DNA of 64,000 bases from CAKUIA01 sp044433115 (GTDB taxonomy: Bacteria; Verrucomicrobiota; Verrucomicrobiia; Opitutales; Intestinicryptomonadaceae). Position numbers and translations under genes: made by a program. Below are positions 48,531-58,339 of this stretch, in pieces; position 1 is the first letter of the stretch; each line of letters begins with the position of its first letter. The DNA lies in assembly GCA_044433115.1 (NCBI GenBank), contig JAWXTY010000001.1, positions 124,001 to 188,000 of the forward strand. Reading direction: 5' to 3'. The notes beneath the pieces are model-generated. The model was not told the origin of the DNA. It did not search any database and was given only the letters and a program-made list of their open reading frames with translations.

Positions 48531-49682
48531 TTATTTTTTCCAATTAATTTTTGCCTTACGGTTTTCTACGTCAACCCAGATGTCGGCGTGTTGGAATTTT
48601 CTAGTGTAAACATAGCCATTTTTAACAGCATCGCCGAGAGGCTTGCCTAAAGGCTTAGAATACTCAGGGTAGTCAATTAAGCCACCTTCGTCGTGTCCAT
48701 ACCACCAAGAGTAGCAGAAATATGCTTTTTCACCAGCACCTGCGAGGAATGCAGCCAATGGGAATACGATTTGTTCTTTAGAAGCTTGTTCCTTAGTTTT
48801 GCCTTCTAGTGTGTGAGCAAACTTAGACTCAGTGAAGTCTGGCCAAGCTTTAACAACTATAGACTTACCACGTTTAGCAGCGTCTGCGATTAGAGCGATG
48901 TCGCTAACGATAGCGTCTTTATCTGCACAAGACTTAGTTGCAAAGTGTTCCATCATAGAACCATCTAAATATTCATATAAACCAACGCCCAAGTCAGGTA
49001 AAGCTTTTGGTATAGATCTTACAGCATTTGCGATTACGTACTTAGTAGGGTTTTCTTTATAGTAAGTACCCATCATTTCTTTTAGACCAGCAACGACAGC
49101 TTTTTGTTTAGCTTCGCCATTTTTCTTTTCTTGAGCAGCTTGATTAGCCATAAATTGAATAGTAGCGTCAATGAAAATGCCGTCCATACCATCGTAATTG
49201 CTAAATTTATTAGCTTGGCTCAACCACCAGCTACGAGTTTTGGGGTTAGAAAGGTCGTAAGTTTTGTTGCCTCTAACTTCAACAAGGTTACCCTTTGCGT
49301 CAGTCATCGCTAATTCTTTATTATTGCCACCAGCGAATAGTCCCTTATCTAAATATAAATGACCATAGTCAATACGGCTGTTAAAATAGAATAGAGCAAC
49401 GATGTCTTTATTATATTTTTTAATTTGTTGAGCAGCAGCAGGAGCACCCTTTTCTAAGCCCTTATGCTTTTTTCTGCCTTGAGATTTTTCTAAACAAACC
49501 ATAGGAAAGCGTGCGATAAACTTAGCTTCTTCTTCAGTGAAATCGTCTGTATCTTTCGCCAAGTGGATACAAACTTGCACAGTATCCCAAGAGAATTTTG
49601 GTTGAATTTTTTTAGCAGGAGCAGCATCTGCAAAAGTTGCAGCTGTCATTAATCCTAATAGAGTTAATATAGTTCTTTTCAT
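48531..49682 (-). CDS. Secreted putative glycoside hydrolase (GHL15-like TIM barrel)
   Basis: A 383-residue protein with a Sec signal peptide (MKRTILTLLGLMTAATFADA, cleavage near 20). The barrel core has 'ALFYFNSRIDYGHLY', 'TYDLSNPKTRSWWLSQANKF', 'GMDGIFIDATIQFM', 'YVIANAVRS', 'YEYLDGSMMEHF' and 'VVKAWPDF', a pattern seen in the hypothetical glycosyl hydrolase family 15 (GHL15), with the Asp in 'FIDA' and the Glu in 'MMEHF' as candidate catalytic residues. The substrate is unknown. It is a single gene facing the small basic protein. Confidence 0.7.
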   Translation of the reverse strand: MKRTILTLLGLMTAATFADAAPAKKIQPKFSWDTVQVCIHLAKDTDDFTEEEAKFIARFPMVCLEKSQGRKKHKGLEKGAPAAAQQIKKYNKDIVALFYFNSRIDYGHLYLDKGLFAGGNNKELAMTDAKGNLVEVRGNKTYDLSNPKTRSWWLSQANKFSNYDGMDGIFIDATIQFMANQAAQEKKNGEAKQKAVVAGLKEMMGTYYKENPTKYVIANAVRSIPKALPDLGVGLYEYLDGSMMEHFATKSCADKDAIVSDIALIADAAKRGKSIVVKAWPDFTESKFAHTLEGKTKEQASKEQIVFPLAAFLAGAGEKAYFCYSWWYGHDEGGLIDYPEYSKPLGKPLGDAVKNGYVYTRKFQHADIWVDVENRKAKINWKK

Positions 49683-49807
49683 AGAAATTTAAGAGTGAAG
49701 AATTAATAAATGAAAGTCAAGCATTTTCGAATATCAAAAAAAGTCTTGTAAAAAAGTCTTGTAAAATCTCAAAAAGATGTATCTAATAAATATTAGAAAA
49801 GAAGTAT

Positions 49808-50788
49808 ATGAAAGAGGACAAATCACAAGAAATTATAAATGCTAGTAAGACTATAAATAGCATAATTGAAGAAATACAAAAAGTTGTTGTTGGGCAAAAA
49901 GACTTTATTGAAAAATTGATAATCGCCCTAATGTGTAATGGACACGTGCTTATTGAGGGTATCCCTGGCTTGGCAAAGACGCTAACTGTAATTGCCTTGT
50001 CTAAGAGTATTAAGGCAGACTTTTCGAGAATACAGTTTACGCCAGACTTGATGCCATCTGACTTAATTGGTACGCTAATTTTTAATAATCAAAAGAACGA
50101 GTTTGTGCCTCATAAAGGACCTATATTTTCACAAATCGTTCTTGCAGATGAAATTAATAGAGCACCAGCAAAGGTACAAAGTGCTTTGTTGGAAGCTATG
50201 CAAGAGCATCAAGTTAGTATAGGTAATGCTACGTATAAGCTAGACGAGCCATTTATTGTATTTGCAACTCAAAACCCTATAGAGCAAGAAGGTACATTTC
50301 CACTTCCTGAAGCTCAGCTAGATAGATTTATGTTCTTGGTTCGAGTGTCTTATCCAGACGAAGCCCAAGAGTTGAATATTATGAAGTCTATGGGCAAAAC
50401 TAAGGTTAAAGACGATATAGTTCCTGTTCTTAGCCCAGATGATATTTTCCAACTACGCAAGCTTGTAGACTCTATATATGTAGACGAAAAGATTGAAAAA
50501 TACATAATTCGTATCGTACGTGCAACTAGAAATGCCCAAGAATTAGGTATAGATAGTGGCAAATATATAAAGGTGGGAGCAAGCGTTAGAGCTTCTATAA
50601 ATATGATTTTGGCAGCAAAGGCAAAGGCTCTTTTAGCTGGTAGAGACTATGTTAGCCCAGAGGACGTAAAGTTAATTAGTGTAGACGTGTTGCGTCATAG
50701 ATTGATATTGTCTTACGAGGCGTTCTCTGAAAAAATCACTTCAGACGACATAATTAAAGATATACTAAATAAAGTAGAAATTGTCTAA
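49808..50788 (+). CDS. MoxR-family AAA+ ATPase
   Basis: A 326-residue chaperone-like ATPase of the MoxR class. Walker A GIPGLAKT is at 51-58, Walker B 'VLADEINRAPAKVQSALLEAM' (about 110-130), sensor 1 'ATQNPIEQEGTFPLPEAQLDRF'. It is the first gene of the Bat operon, where MoxR proteins act on VWA proteins downstream. A GAAAAGAAG ribosome-binding region precedes the ATG. Confidence 0.95.
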   Translation: MKEDKSQEIINASKTINSIIEEIQKVVVGQKDFIEKLIIALMCNGHVLIEGIPGLAKTLTVIALSKSIKADFSRIQFTPDLMPSDLIGTLIFNNQKNEFVPHKGPIFSQIVLADEINRAPAKVQSALLEAMQEHQVSIGNATYKLDEPFIVFATQNPIEQEGTFPLPEAQLDRFMFLVRVSYPDEAQELNIMKSMGKTKVKDDIVPVLSPDDIFQLRKLVDSIYVDEKIEKYIIRIVRATRNAQELGIDSGKYIKVGASVRASINMILAAKAKALLAGRDYVSPEDVKLISVDVLRHRLILSYEAFSEKITSDDIIKDILNKVEIV

Positions 50789-50797
50789 ATATTCTAT

Positions 50798-51694
50798 ATG
50801 AAAGACATTCTAAATGAGGATATAAAAGCTAAGCTTGAGGCTATAAAAATTACTAGCATTAAGCTTATTAGCGATTATCTTGGGGGGCAACTTCGAAGCA
50901 CCTTTAAAGGTAGTGGCTTGGAATTTAATGAGTCGAGAGAATATGTGGCAAGCGACGACGTGCGATATATCGACTGGAAAATCACAGCGAAAACTGGCAA
51001 AACCTATGTAAAGACTTTCATAGAAGAGAGAGAAAAGGCTGTAATGATTTTGTCTGACGTGTCTGCCTCTGGCTCTTTTGCTTATGGGCAAAAATCGAAG
51101 TTCGACATTATTGCCGAAATTTCTGCTATGCTTTCCTTTATAGCAATGAGGCACTCTGAGCGTATAGGAGTTGCGATGTTCTCTGATAAGATGGAGGACT
51201 TTATGCCTCCAAGCCACGCAAAGACTCACCTTATGGGCTTTTTGCATAGGCTCTTTAGCTTTGATAACACAGACAAAAAGACAGATATAAAGGGGGCTAT
51301 ACACTATTTCTTGGACGTGATGAAAAAGCGTAGCGTGGTGTTTTTAGTGTCTGACTTTTTAGATAGCTCTTACGAAGATAATATTAGGGAATTAGCTCGC
51401 AAGCACGACTTAGTTGCTATAAGGGTATTTAGCCCAAGCGAAGTCGAGTTGCCAAAGGGTGCTTTAATATCTCTAAGAGACGCCGAAACTGGGGCAGAAT
51501 TTCTCATAGATACATCTTCTAAAAAAGTCCTAGAAGCCTATAAGGCAAAGACTAAGGCAATTAGAGAAAAATTTGAAACAAAGATGAAACACTCTGGTAT
51601 TGATTATTTAGATATAGATATATCAAAGGATTACAAAATGGATTTAGTTAAATTCTTAAAGGAAAGGCAAGAGCGTTATGCGACTTCTTCTTAG
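50798..51694 (+). CDS. DUF58 domain protein of the Bat operon
   Basis: A 298-residue protein with the DUF58 core 'GSGLEFNESREYVASDDVRYIDWKITAKTGKTYVKTF' (about 38-75) and a VWA-like region 'MILSDVSASGSF' that carries an altered MIDAS (DVSAS). DUF58 proteins always accompany MoxR and VWA partners. It begins 9 bases after moxR and overlaps the next gene by 17 bases. Confidence 0.92.
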   Translation: MKDILNEDIKAKLEAIKITSIKLISDYLGGQLRSTFKGSGLEFNESREYVASDDVRYIDWKITAKTGKTYVKTFIEEREKAVMILSDVSASGSFAYGQKSKFDIIAEISAMLSFIAMRHSERIGVAMFSDKMEDFMPPSHAKTHLMGFLHRLFSFDNTDKKTDIKGAIHYFLDVMKKRSVVFLVSDFLDSSYEDNIRELARKHDLVAIRVFSPSEVELPKGALISLRDAETGAEFLIDTSSKKVLEAYKAKTKAIREKFETKMKHSGIDYLDIDISKDYKMDLVKFLKERQERYATSS

Positions 51695-52466
51695 TATATT
51701 AATCTGCTTAAGTTGCTTAAGCTTAAGTGCTAAAGAGTATTCTTTAAGTGGCGATAGCTTTAGTGCTAAAATAGAAATTGGCACTGAGGATTTTCTAAAT
51801 AACCCCTATTTTAACTTGGATATAACTACAAGCGAGAATGCTAAAATCGACTTGCCTAAAGACTTCCAAGATAAGTTTTTTATAGAAAACTTCGAGAAAA
51901 AAAGCACAGAAAATGGCAGGCTATATAGATATATACTCATAATGAAAAGCTACGAGGACTTCACTTTAGATGCTATAAAAATTAGCAATAAGATAGAGAC
52001 TCTAAGCTTTGAAAATATATCCTTTACAGGGCTAAATAAGGAGGTGCAAGCCCCTGAACCTATGGGAATTTTCATAGAAGAAGAGCCTAAGTGGAAGTAT
52101 TATCTAATTCTAGTTTTGACTCTGCTTTGCTCTATAGTATTTTGTGTAAAAAAGCGAAAGGCAAATGTAAAGACTATTGCTCTAAACTTGAGTGATTTAT
52201 ATGATATAAAAGAGGCAAAAGCATTTAGCGAAGCCCTATTTAGACACTTAAATAAGTTTTTGCCTTTTAAGTATCACTATATGCTATCTGGGAAATCGGC
52301 TAGTGAAATTGCTGAATTTCTAAGAAAAAATGGCTTAGAACACACTGCAAGCTTCATAGAAAATTCTACTGAAATTATGTATTCTGACAAGAGTATTGCC
52401 TTAGATGAAAATACGCAAAAGCTTATACTAGAAGAACTAGAAGGAGCAAGTAAAAATGAAGTTTGA
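51678..52466 (+). CDS. DUF4381-like membrane protein of the Bat operon
   Basis: 262 residues with a signal peptide (MRLLLSILICLSCLSLSA), an extracytoplasmic beta domain (about 20-130), one TM (about 137-155) and a cytoplasmic helical domain ('AKAFSEALFRHLNKFLPFKYHYMLSGKSASEIAEFLRKNG'). The position and architecture match the small membrane protein (DUF4381 type) between DUF58 and BatA. It overlaps DUF58 by 17 bases and BatA by 11 bases. Confidence 0.72.
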   Translation: MRLLLSILICLSCLSLSAKEYSLSGDSFSAKIEIGTEDFLNNPYFNLDITTSENAKIDLPKDFQDKFFIENFEKKSTENGRLYRYILIMKSYEDFTLDAIKISNKIETLSFENISFTGLNKEVQAPEPMGIFIEEEPKWKYYLILVLTLLCSIVFCVKKRKANVKTIALNLSDLYDIKEAKAFSEALFRHLNKFLPFKYHYMLSGKSASEIAEFLRKNGLEHTASFIENSTEIMYSDKSIALDENTQKLILEELEGASKNEV

Positions 52467-53487
52467 AAGCCCATATTACTTTTTATTACTGGTAGTTTTA
52501 GCTCACTTGATTTTCAGGAAATACCTAGCATCAAAGGCGTTGAGCTTGACGTTTTCGAACTCCTATGCCTTTGAAGGCTTGCCGAGAACTTGGAAAATGA
52601 AGCTCGTGCATTTACCTTTTATATTGAGCTTTTTAGGTCTAATATCTTTTATAGTCGCTATGGCTCAGCCCAAAATTAGAGAGATTTCTATGTCATTGCC
52701 TAAGGAGGGCTTGGCTATAGAATTGGTAATGGATACCTCTTCTAGTATGACGATGGGTATGCACTATAAGGGTGGCTCAGAAAGCAGAATGGAAACTTCT
52801 AAGGCTATTATTAAAGACTTTATTATAGGTAACGACGATGTTGATGGCAGAAAAAATGATATGATTGGGCTTGTTACCTTTGCTAGATACGCCGATACGA
52901 GAGTGCCTCTTACGCTAGCTCACGATATGCTTGCCTTTATGATAGAAGAAATCGACATTGAAAGTCGTATGGGCGAAGATGGAACAGCCATTGGCGATGC
53001 CATTGCCTTGGGGGCTGCAAGGCTCAAATCTGCAGACAATAATTTAGACTATAAAATTAAGAGCAAGATTATGATTTTGCTTACAGATGGTGGCAATAAT
53101 TGTGGTAATTATATGCCAGAAGATATATCTGAAGTTGCAGCTAAGTGGCAGATTAAAATTTATTCTATATTAATTAGTGAAGAAGCTCGCAAAACAGAAG
53201 TTAAAGACTCAAATGGCAATACTATAGAAATAGAAGACAGACCAAGCTCAAAGGACTTGACCTTAGAAAGGGTATCTGAAAATACTGGAGGTAAATTCTA
53301 TAAAGCTACAAATGGCGACTCACTTGCAAATATTTACAAAGAAATCGACGCCCTTGAAAAGAGTACACTAAAGTCAGTTCCACAAATAACTTGGGTTGAG
53401 TGCTTTGAGTATTTTGTGGGCTTGGGCTTTGTGCTTATGTTTATGTCGGTTTTACTCTCTTCAACTTATTTAAGGAGGATACCTTAG
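52456..53487 (+). CDS. VWA domain membrane protein BatA-like
   Basis: A 343-residue protein. Two N-terminal TM segments (about 6-20 and 52-70) are followed by a von Willebrand A domain with an intact MIDAS, DTSSS at 93-97 (Asp93, Ser95, Ser97), 'LVTFARYADTRVPLTLAHD' and 'MILLTDGGNNCG', then a C-terminal TM (about 315-335). In Bacteroides this operon supports aerotolerance. A GAAGGAG ribosome-binding site is present 8 bases before the ATG. Confidence 0.9.
   Translation: MKFESPYYFLLLVVLAHLIFRKYLASKALSLTFSNSYAFEGLPRTWKMKLVHLPFILSFLGLISFIVAMAQPKIREISMSLPKEGLAIELVMDTSSSMTMGMHYKGGSESRMETSKAIIKDFIIGNDDVDGRKNDMIGLVTFARYADTRVPLTLAHDMLAFMIEEIDIESRMGEDGTAIGDAIALGAARLKSADNNLDYKIKSKIMILLTDGGNNCGNYMPEDISEVAAKWQIKIYSILISEEARKTEVKDSNGNTIEIEDRPSSKDLTLERVSENTGGKFYKATNGDSLANIYKEIDALEKSTLKSVPQITWVECFEYFVGLGFVLMFMSVLLSSTYLRRIP
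53472..53478 (+). promoter_or_regulatory. Strong Shine-Dalgarno that sets a GTG start
   Basis: AAGGAGG at 53472-53478 lies 8 bases before GTG 53487, which overlaps the BatA stop (TAGTG). This site decides the start of the following gene and shows that internal genes of operons use Shine-Dalgarno initiation in this organism. Confidence 0.85.
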
Positions 53488-55604
53488 TGGATATTAAATT
53501 TTACAATCTAAATTATTTTCCTGTATTTTTAATAGCGATAATCGTTGCTGTATTGCTTGGATATTGCTTAGTTAAAAGATTGAAGGAATTGAATTTTTAT
53601 GGGGCTTTATCGAAAAATCCTCAGTACAACTTTGCATTTAGAGAGCGTGTTTTGCTATATAAATCTATAATATGCTTTATAGGCTTTTTGCTCCTTTGTA
53701 TAGTTATACTACGCCCACTTTGGGGAGATAAGAAATCAGAAATATTTGAAAAAGATAGAGATGTGATTTTTGTGCTAGATATATCTAAAAGTATGTTAGC
53801 TCAAGATATAAAACCTAATAGGCTCGAAAATGCAAAAAATAGTATAGAAAATGCCCTACCCTATTTATTCGGGGCAAAGGTTGCTTTAGTTAGCTTTGCA
53901 GGCTCGAGCGAGATTAGATGTCCACTTAGCGATGACTATGACTTCTTTTCAGAATGTTTGAAAAATTGCGTTCCAGAAAACGCTGCCTTAGGAGGTAGTT
54001 ATCTAAATTCTGCTCTCGAAAAAGTTGTAGACAAAGTCCTAAATAAAGATAGGGCTACAAAGCAAAATATCATAGTAATTTCCGATGGTGGCGACTTCAT
54101 AACTAAGGATATTGATGGCATTGCAAAAGAGATTAAAGACCTTGGAGCAAAGCTCACAATCATTGGCGTTGGAGACACTATCTACGAAAGTAATATTCCT
54201 CTTAAAGATGGCAGTTTCCTAAGTTATAAAGATGAGTATGTTAAGACTAAACTTGAAAACGAGTTTCTAAAAGATGTTGCATTCAAAGCTGGAGGCAACT
54301 ATGTGGAAATTGGTATTAAAAGCTTGAGTATTAGCGACATACTCTCGACTCTAATAAGTTCTGACACGCTAAAGGTTGTGGAAAATAAATCGCTAGATGA
54401 GTATGAGGACAGATTTCAAATATTCCTATTTTTTGCGATAATTGCCTTCCTAATTTGGGCGTATCCTATAGGTTATGACAAGAAAAAAGCTGTGCTAAAA
54501 TGCCTTATTTTTATGTTTGCTTTAAATATTTATGGGGGGCAAGGCGAAGAACTTTTCTTGGCTAAAGACTACGAAAATGCAAAAGAAATATTTCGCCAAG
54601 AAGCCGAAAAAAATCCTAAAAACTTGATTGCACGCTACAATTACGCCAGAAGCTTATATGCTATAAAAGAATACGATATTGCCTATTATAATTACGAAAG
54701 CGTATTGTCTTTGGCGATGGAAAATGAAGACGCAATTATCCAAGATAGAGTAACTTATGATATGGCTGTCGTCGCTTGTATATATGCACAAAACCTGCTT
54801 GATACTGACATAAGACGTGCTGATTATATGGCTAGAAAGTCTATGGATTTATTTAGAGAATTGCTAATAAATGCTTCCACAAATGACAAAATTCCAGATG
54901 CTTTTTTATATCATAGAAAAGTGATAAAAAGTGTTGAAACAGCCCTTAAAGAACTTGAAGATACACAGGCAAAAATGGAAGAAATCAAAAAAGAATTTGT
55001 AAAAGAAATCGAAGAGCTAATCATTTTAGAAGATAAAATACTAAATCTTACAAGCCAAGATAATTTCCAAGAGGGAGAAGTTTTCCAAAATTCATCTATT
55101 AAAAGAACAGAAAAACTTTTAGAAAATATCGCTATACACTCAAAGGATATAGAGTCGCAAGTTATAGAGCTTAAAGCATTTGTAGCTATTATGCAAGAGC
55201 TAGAAAGTTTCGTAAAGAAAGCTCATACTAGCGAAAAAGAAAGCCTAAAATCTAGCTTAGAAAAAAATAAATCTAAAACTGTTACACACGCTCAAGAGGC
55301 AATAATTTACCTTAGCGAAGCCCTAACTCTAATTAAAGATAGCTCAAATAGTAGCGAAAGTACTTCAAGTAGCGAAAGTGGCGAAGAATACGAAGAAGAA
55401 GAAAGCGAAGAATATGACGAAGAAAGCGAGGGCGATTATTCAGACTCCGAAGCGAGCGAAAACGACCTAAACGAAGGAACTTCTATGACAAGCTTGCCAA
55501 GCCCTGAGCAACTTGAAGGCAAAATTTTACAATCCGAAAAAGAAAATAATATGCGTCGAGACCAAACTCGAGGTAAATATCAAAAAGTGGAAAAAGACTG
55601 GTGA
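53487..55604 (+). CDS. BatB-BatC fusion: VWA domain plus TPR and coiled-coil tail
   Basis: A 705-residue protein from GTG. Two TM segments (about 10-28 and 57-76), a VWA domain with MIDAS DISKS (98-102), and a third TM (about 305-325) follow the BatB plan. After about residue 340 a soluble region starts ('LFLAKDYENAKEIFRQEAEKNPKNLIARYNYARSLYAIKEYDIAYYNYE'), with TPR units as in BatC, then a long coiled coil and a Ser/Glu-rich tail (about 610-660). BatB and BatC are separate genes in many genomes. The stop overlaps the next gene by 4 bases. Confidence 0.88.
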   Translation: MDIKFYNLNYFPVFLIAIIVAVLLGYCLVKRLKELNFYGALSKNPQYNFAFRERVLLYKSIICFIGFLLLCIVILRPLWGDKKSEIFEKDRDVIFVLDISKSMLAQDIKPNRLENAKNSIENALPYLFGAKVALVSFAGSSEIRCPLSDDYDFFSECLKNCVPENAALGGSYLNSALEKVVDKVLNKDRATKQNIIVISDGGDFITKDIDGIAKEIKDLGAKLTIIGVGDTIYESNIPLKDGSFLSYKDEYVKTKLENEFLKDVAFKAGGNYVEIGIKSLSISDILSTLISSDTLKVVENKSLDEYEDRFQIFLFFAIIAFLIWAYPIGYDKKKAVLKCLIFMFALNIYGGQGEELFLAKDYENAKEIFRQEAEKNPKNLIARYNYARSLYAIKEYDIAYYNYESVLSLAMENEDAIIQDRVTYDMAVVACIYAQNLLDTDIRRADYMARKSMDLFRELLINASTNDKIPDAFLYHRKVIKSVETALKELEDTQAKMEEIKKEFVKEIEELIILEDKILNLTSQDNFQEGEVFQNSSIKRTEKLLENIAIHSKDIESQVIELKAFVAIMQELESFVKKAHTSEKESLKSSLEKNKSKTVTHAQEAIIYLSEALTLIKDSSNSSESTSSSESGEEYEEEESEEYDEESEGDYSDSEASENDLNEGTSMTSLPSPEQLEGKILQSEKENNMRRDQTRGKYQKVEKDW

Positions 55605-57439
55605 AAACAAAAATTTTAACAACAATATTAATGCTTTGTGCTGTGTTTTTATATGCAGAAAACTACAACGCAAAAGCTGTAATTAGCAAAGACACTGCCT
55701 TTGTTGGCGACGTTTTAATGCTCAATTTAATTATAAATTCAGACAAAACCCCAGATGAATTATCTATAGCAAGCGACGATAAATGGAGCGTAAAACAGCT
55801 TAGCCCATTCAACAAAGTTGCAGATACTGAAAATACATATCTTGCTACATATCAATTTGTTCCTATTGTTGATGGCGATTTAACTATAGCTTCTTTTCTA
55901 ATAAAAAATGCAGATGGGGATAAGTTTATAACAAATCCTTTGAGTGTAAAAACTGAAGTTCCAGAAAAATCACAAGATATGATTTTTCTCACTGATTATT
56001 CGCCTAAAAAAGTCTTCATAGGTCAAGTAGTAAATATACGCTATGTGTGGAAGAGCCTCCACGCACTAAACACAATTAAGTCTGTAAATATTACTATACC
56101 AAATTTTGACGACGAGAATTTTGAAAGCTTTACAAACGCAAATTATATAGACAGCAACCACAAGTCTGCAATAGGTTTGCCAGTGCATAATCAACGTCTT
56201 GTTGGCAGAACTGAAATCTTGCGTTTCGACGATACTAGACGTGCATTTAGTGTGTCTTTTTCAACTTTGGCTATACCACAAAATGCTGGAAAATTCGTAT
56301 TTGAAGCTCCGTATATAGTATGTGCTGTACCGAAAAATAGAGATGTGTCAGGTGGCGTTCCTGCAAATTTGCCTGCAACTCGCTTCTTGTATCCTGCATA
56401 TTTTGACAATGAATTTTTCAACTATCAAGCAGATGCGTCGACCCTCAAAAAACAATTTACAAAAGCAGATGATTTAGCTATAGAAGTTTTGCCGCTACCT
56501 ATTGAAAATATGCCAGAAAACTTCTCGTATATCATAGGCGATTATTCCATAAGTGCCAAAGCATCAAATACTAGCCTAAGAGTTGGCGACACTATTGAAT
56601 ATGTAGTAACTATAGAGGCACTTAATGAGTCGAGCTTGTTTAAGGTAAAATTAGGCGAAGAAAATTTCTCTGCAAAAGGCTTTGATAAATTTGAATTTCC
56701 AAAAGAATTTCCCTATATTATAGAGGGCGACAAAAAGATATTTAAGGTTAAACTTTTAGTTAGAAGTATTGAGTCTACTAAAATTCCAGCATTAAACTTT
56801 AACTTCTTTAATCCCAATGATGAGAAATACTATAATCTCAAAACTCAAGAGATTGAGTTAAAGGTAGCTCCTTCCCAAAGTGCAAGAATTTTAGCAGAAG
56901 ATGGCAGTGAGATTTTGATAAAGACAAAGCTTACGAAAAACACATCTGGTATTTATGATGCCGAAGTTAATGAGAACTTTTTTGTAGAAAAAAAAGAGTC
57001 TTTCATAGGGGGCTTAAGCTTGTTTAAATTCTGTTTAATTAGCTTAACTTTCCCTCTAATATTCCTTGTTATTTTTGCGATAAAAACTTTAAAGAAAATC
57101 TTTTTAAACTCCACTAATTTCAGAAATAGGCTCGCCTTTAATTTAAAGTTAAAGAGCATAGCATTAAAGTCAGAAGTTTCTGTAGATGAGATAGAAGAAA
57201 TCATAATAGAAGTATTTTCAATCTATGTAGATACAGAGAAAAAGGCGATGAGTTTTGTGGATATAAAAGAGTTTTTACAAAGCAGAAATTGCCCAGAAAA
57301 TTTAATAGAAGCTCTTGGCAAAATTTTCGAAAAGCTAAGAGATACATCTTATTCGAAATCCAAAGAAAACAATGCAAACAAGGTCTTATTAAAAGAGACT
57401 GTAACTTTAGTTAAAAAGATAAATAGGAATTTAAAATGA
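55601..57439 (+). CDS. BatD-like protein
   Basis: 612 residues from GTG within the GTGA overlap. Signal peptide (MKTKILTTILMLCAVFLYAE), then several Ig-like beta domains ('AVISKDTAFVGDVLMLNLII', 'DYSISAKASNTSLRVGDTIEYVVTIEA', 'FPKEFPYIIEGDKKIFKVKLLVR') and a TM (about 475-498) with a cytoplasmic helical tail. This is the normal BatD architecture. It overlaps BatE by 4 bases. Confidence 0.85.
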   Translation: MKTKILTTILMLCAVFLYAENYNAKAVISKDTAFVGDVLMLNLIINSDKTPDELSIASDDKWSVKQLSPFNKVADTENTYLATYQFVPIVDGDLTIASFLIKNADGDKFITNPLSVKTEVPEKSQDMIFLTDYSPKKVFIGQVVNIRYVWKSLHALNTIKSVNITIPNFDDENFESFTNANYIDSNHKSAIGLPVHNQRLVGRTEILRFDDTRRAFSVSFSTLAIPQNAGKFVFEAPYIVCAVPKNRDVSGGVPANLPATRFLYPAYFDNEFFNYQADASTLKKQFTKADDLAIEVLPLPIENMPENFSYIIGDYSISAKASNTSLRVGDTIEYVVTIEALNESSLFKVKLGEENFSAKGFDKFEFPKEFPYIIEGDKKIFKVKLLVRSIESTKIPALNFNFFNPNDEKYYNLKTQEIELKVAPSQSARILAEDGSEILIKTKLTKNTSGIYDAEVNENFFVEKKESFIGGLSLFKFCLISLTFPLIFLVIFAIKTLKKIFLNSTNFRNRLAFNLKLKSIALKSEVSVDEIEEIIIEVFSIYVDTEKKAMSFVDIKEFLQSRNCPENLIEALGKIFEKLRDTSYSKSKENNANKVLLKETVTLVKKINRNLK

Positions 57440-58206
57440 AGAAATTTTTAATTATAATATCAATAATTTTCACAAGCCTTTTCGCCTTTGCAAATAGTGA
57501 TAATCAAGACACTTTAGCCCTTATAGACAAAGTGCAACACGCCCATTCTGAGCAATCAAAAGAGACTAAAACTCTCTACCTCGAGCTTGCCCAAAAGCTT
57601 GATACACACATTGCAAAAGGCGAAAAAAATGCGAATATCTACACTATGCAAGGAAACGCCTATCTATTTGCAGATAAGATAGGTATGGCAATTTATGCCT
57701 ACAAAAATGCCCTTAAATATGCACATAATGACGAAGAGATTTTTAACAACTTAGATTATGCTCGAAGCCTTTGTGTAACTCAGCTAAACCCAAGCAAAAA
57801 GACATCTTTAATAGAGGATTATTTTTACGAGGCTTCATTTACAAAAAACAATGCACTTTGGATATTTTTACTGTCTTGGAATTTGATATTTATCATACCT
57901 TTACTAAAGACAAAAATCACAGAAATAAAGTTTTTGTGGATAATTTCCATAGCCTTTGCAAGTATATTTGGCTCTGCCCTTTTGTATCAAAAATATGTAG
58001 AATTGAACAACAAAGAAGGTATAGTTATTACAAAGGATACTATAGCCAGAAAGGGGGCAAGCGACATATTTCTTCCTGCATATAAAGAGACGCTTAAAGA
58101 TGGCACTGAATTTGTGATATTGGGCAAGAAAAAGGGGTGGCTACACGCAAAGCTCAAAGATGGAACTACTTCTTGGATAGACGAAAAGGCAACTATAGAG
58201 CTATAA
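57436..58206 (+). CDS. BatE-like TPR/SH3 protein
   Basis: 256 residues with a signal peptide (MKKFLIIISIIFTSLFAFA), TPR-type helices ('NIYTMQGNAYLFADKIGMAIYAYKNALKYAHNDEEIFNNLDYARSL'), two TM helices (about 135-153 and 160-180) and a C-terminal bacterial SH3 domain ('IARKGASDIFLPAYKETLKDGTEFVILGKKKGWLHAKL'). It is the last gene of the Bat operon. Confidence 0.8.
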   Translation: MKKFLIIISIIFTSLFAFANSDNQDTLALIDKVQHAHSEQSKETKTLYLELAQKLDTHIAKGEKNANIYTMQGNAYLFADKIGMAIYAYKNALKYAHNDEEIFNNLDYARSLCVTQLNPSKKTSLIEDYFYEASFTKNNALWIFLLSWNLIFIIPLLKTKITEIKFLWIISIAFASIFGSALLYQKYVELNNKEGIVITKDTIARKGASDIFLPAYKETLKDGTEFVILGKKKGWLHAKLKDGTTSWIDEKATIEL

Positions 58207-58330
58207 GTTATGTTAGATTTGCGTTAAAAAAGGTAGATGCCTAAAGAATTGTCTTGAAGCCAAGCGAAATATCTCCAATATAGTTAAGTAGATGATGAGG
58301 TGTACCTGCCTTATCGAAAGCTCCTTAACA

Positions 58331-58336
58331 TATAAT
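58331..58336 (+). promoter_or_regulatory. Consensus -10 box just upstream of the PPi-PEPCK start
   Basis: A perfect TATAAT sits at 58331-58336, three bases before ATG 58340. No convincing -35 hexamer lies 16-18 bases upstream (TTATCG at 58311 is 14 bases away). No Shine-Dalgarno is present. Confidence 0.4.
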
Positions 58337-58339
58337 ATT

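Noticed and set aside
50810..51304. 164-codon open frame on the minus strand
   Set aside because: Antisense to the DUF58 gene, which has clear conserved motifs; the antisense product has no recognisable pattern.
58292..58339. Earlier start for the PPi-PEPCK gene
   Set aside because: The extra 16 residues contain no conserved-looking sequence, and a TATAAT box lies between this start and ATG 58340.
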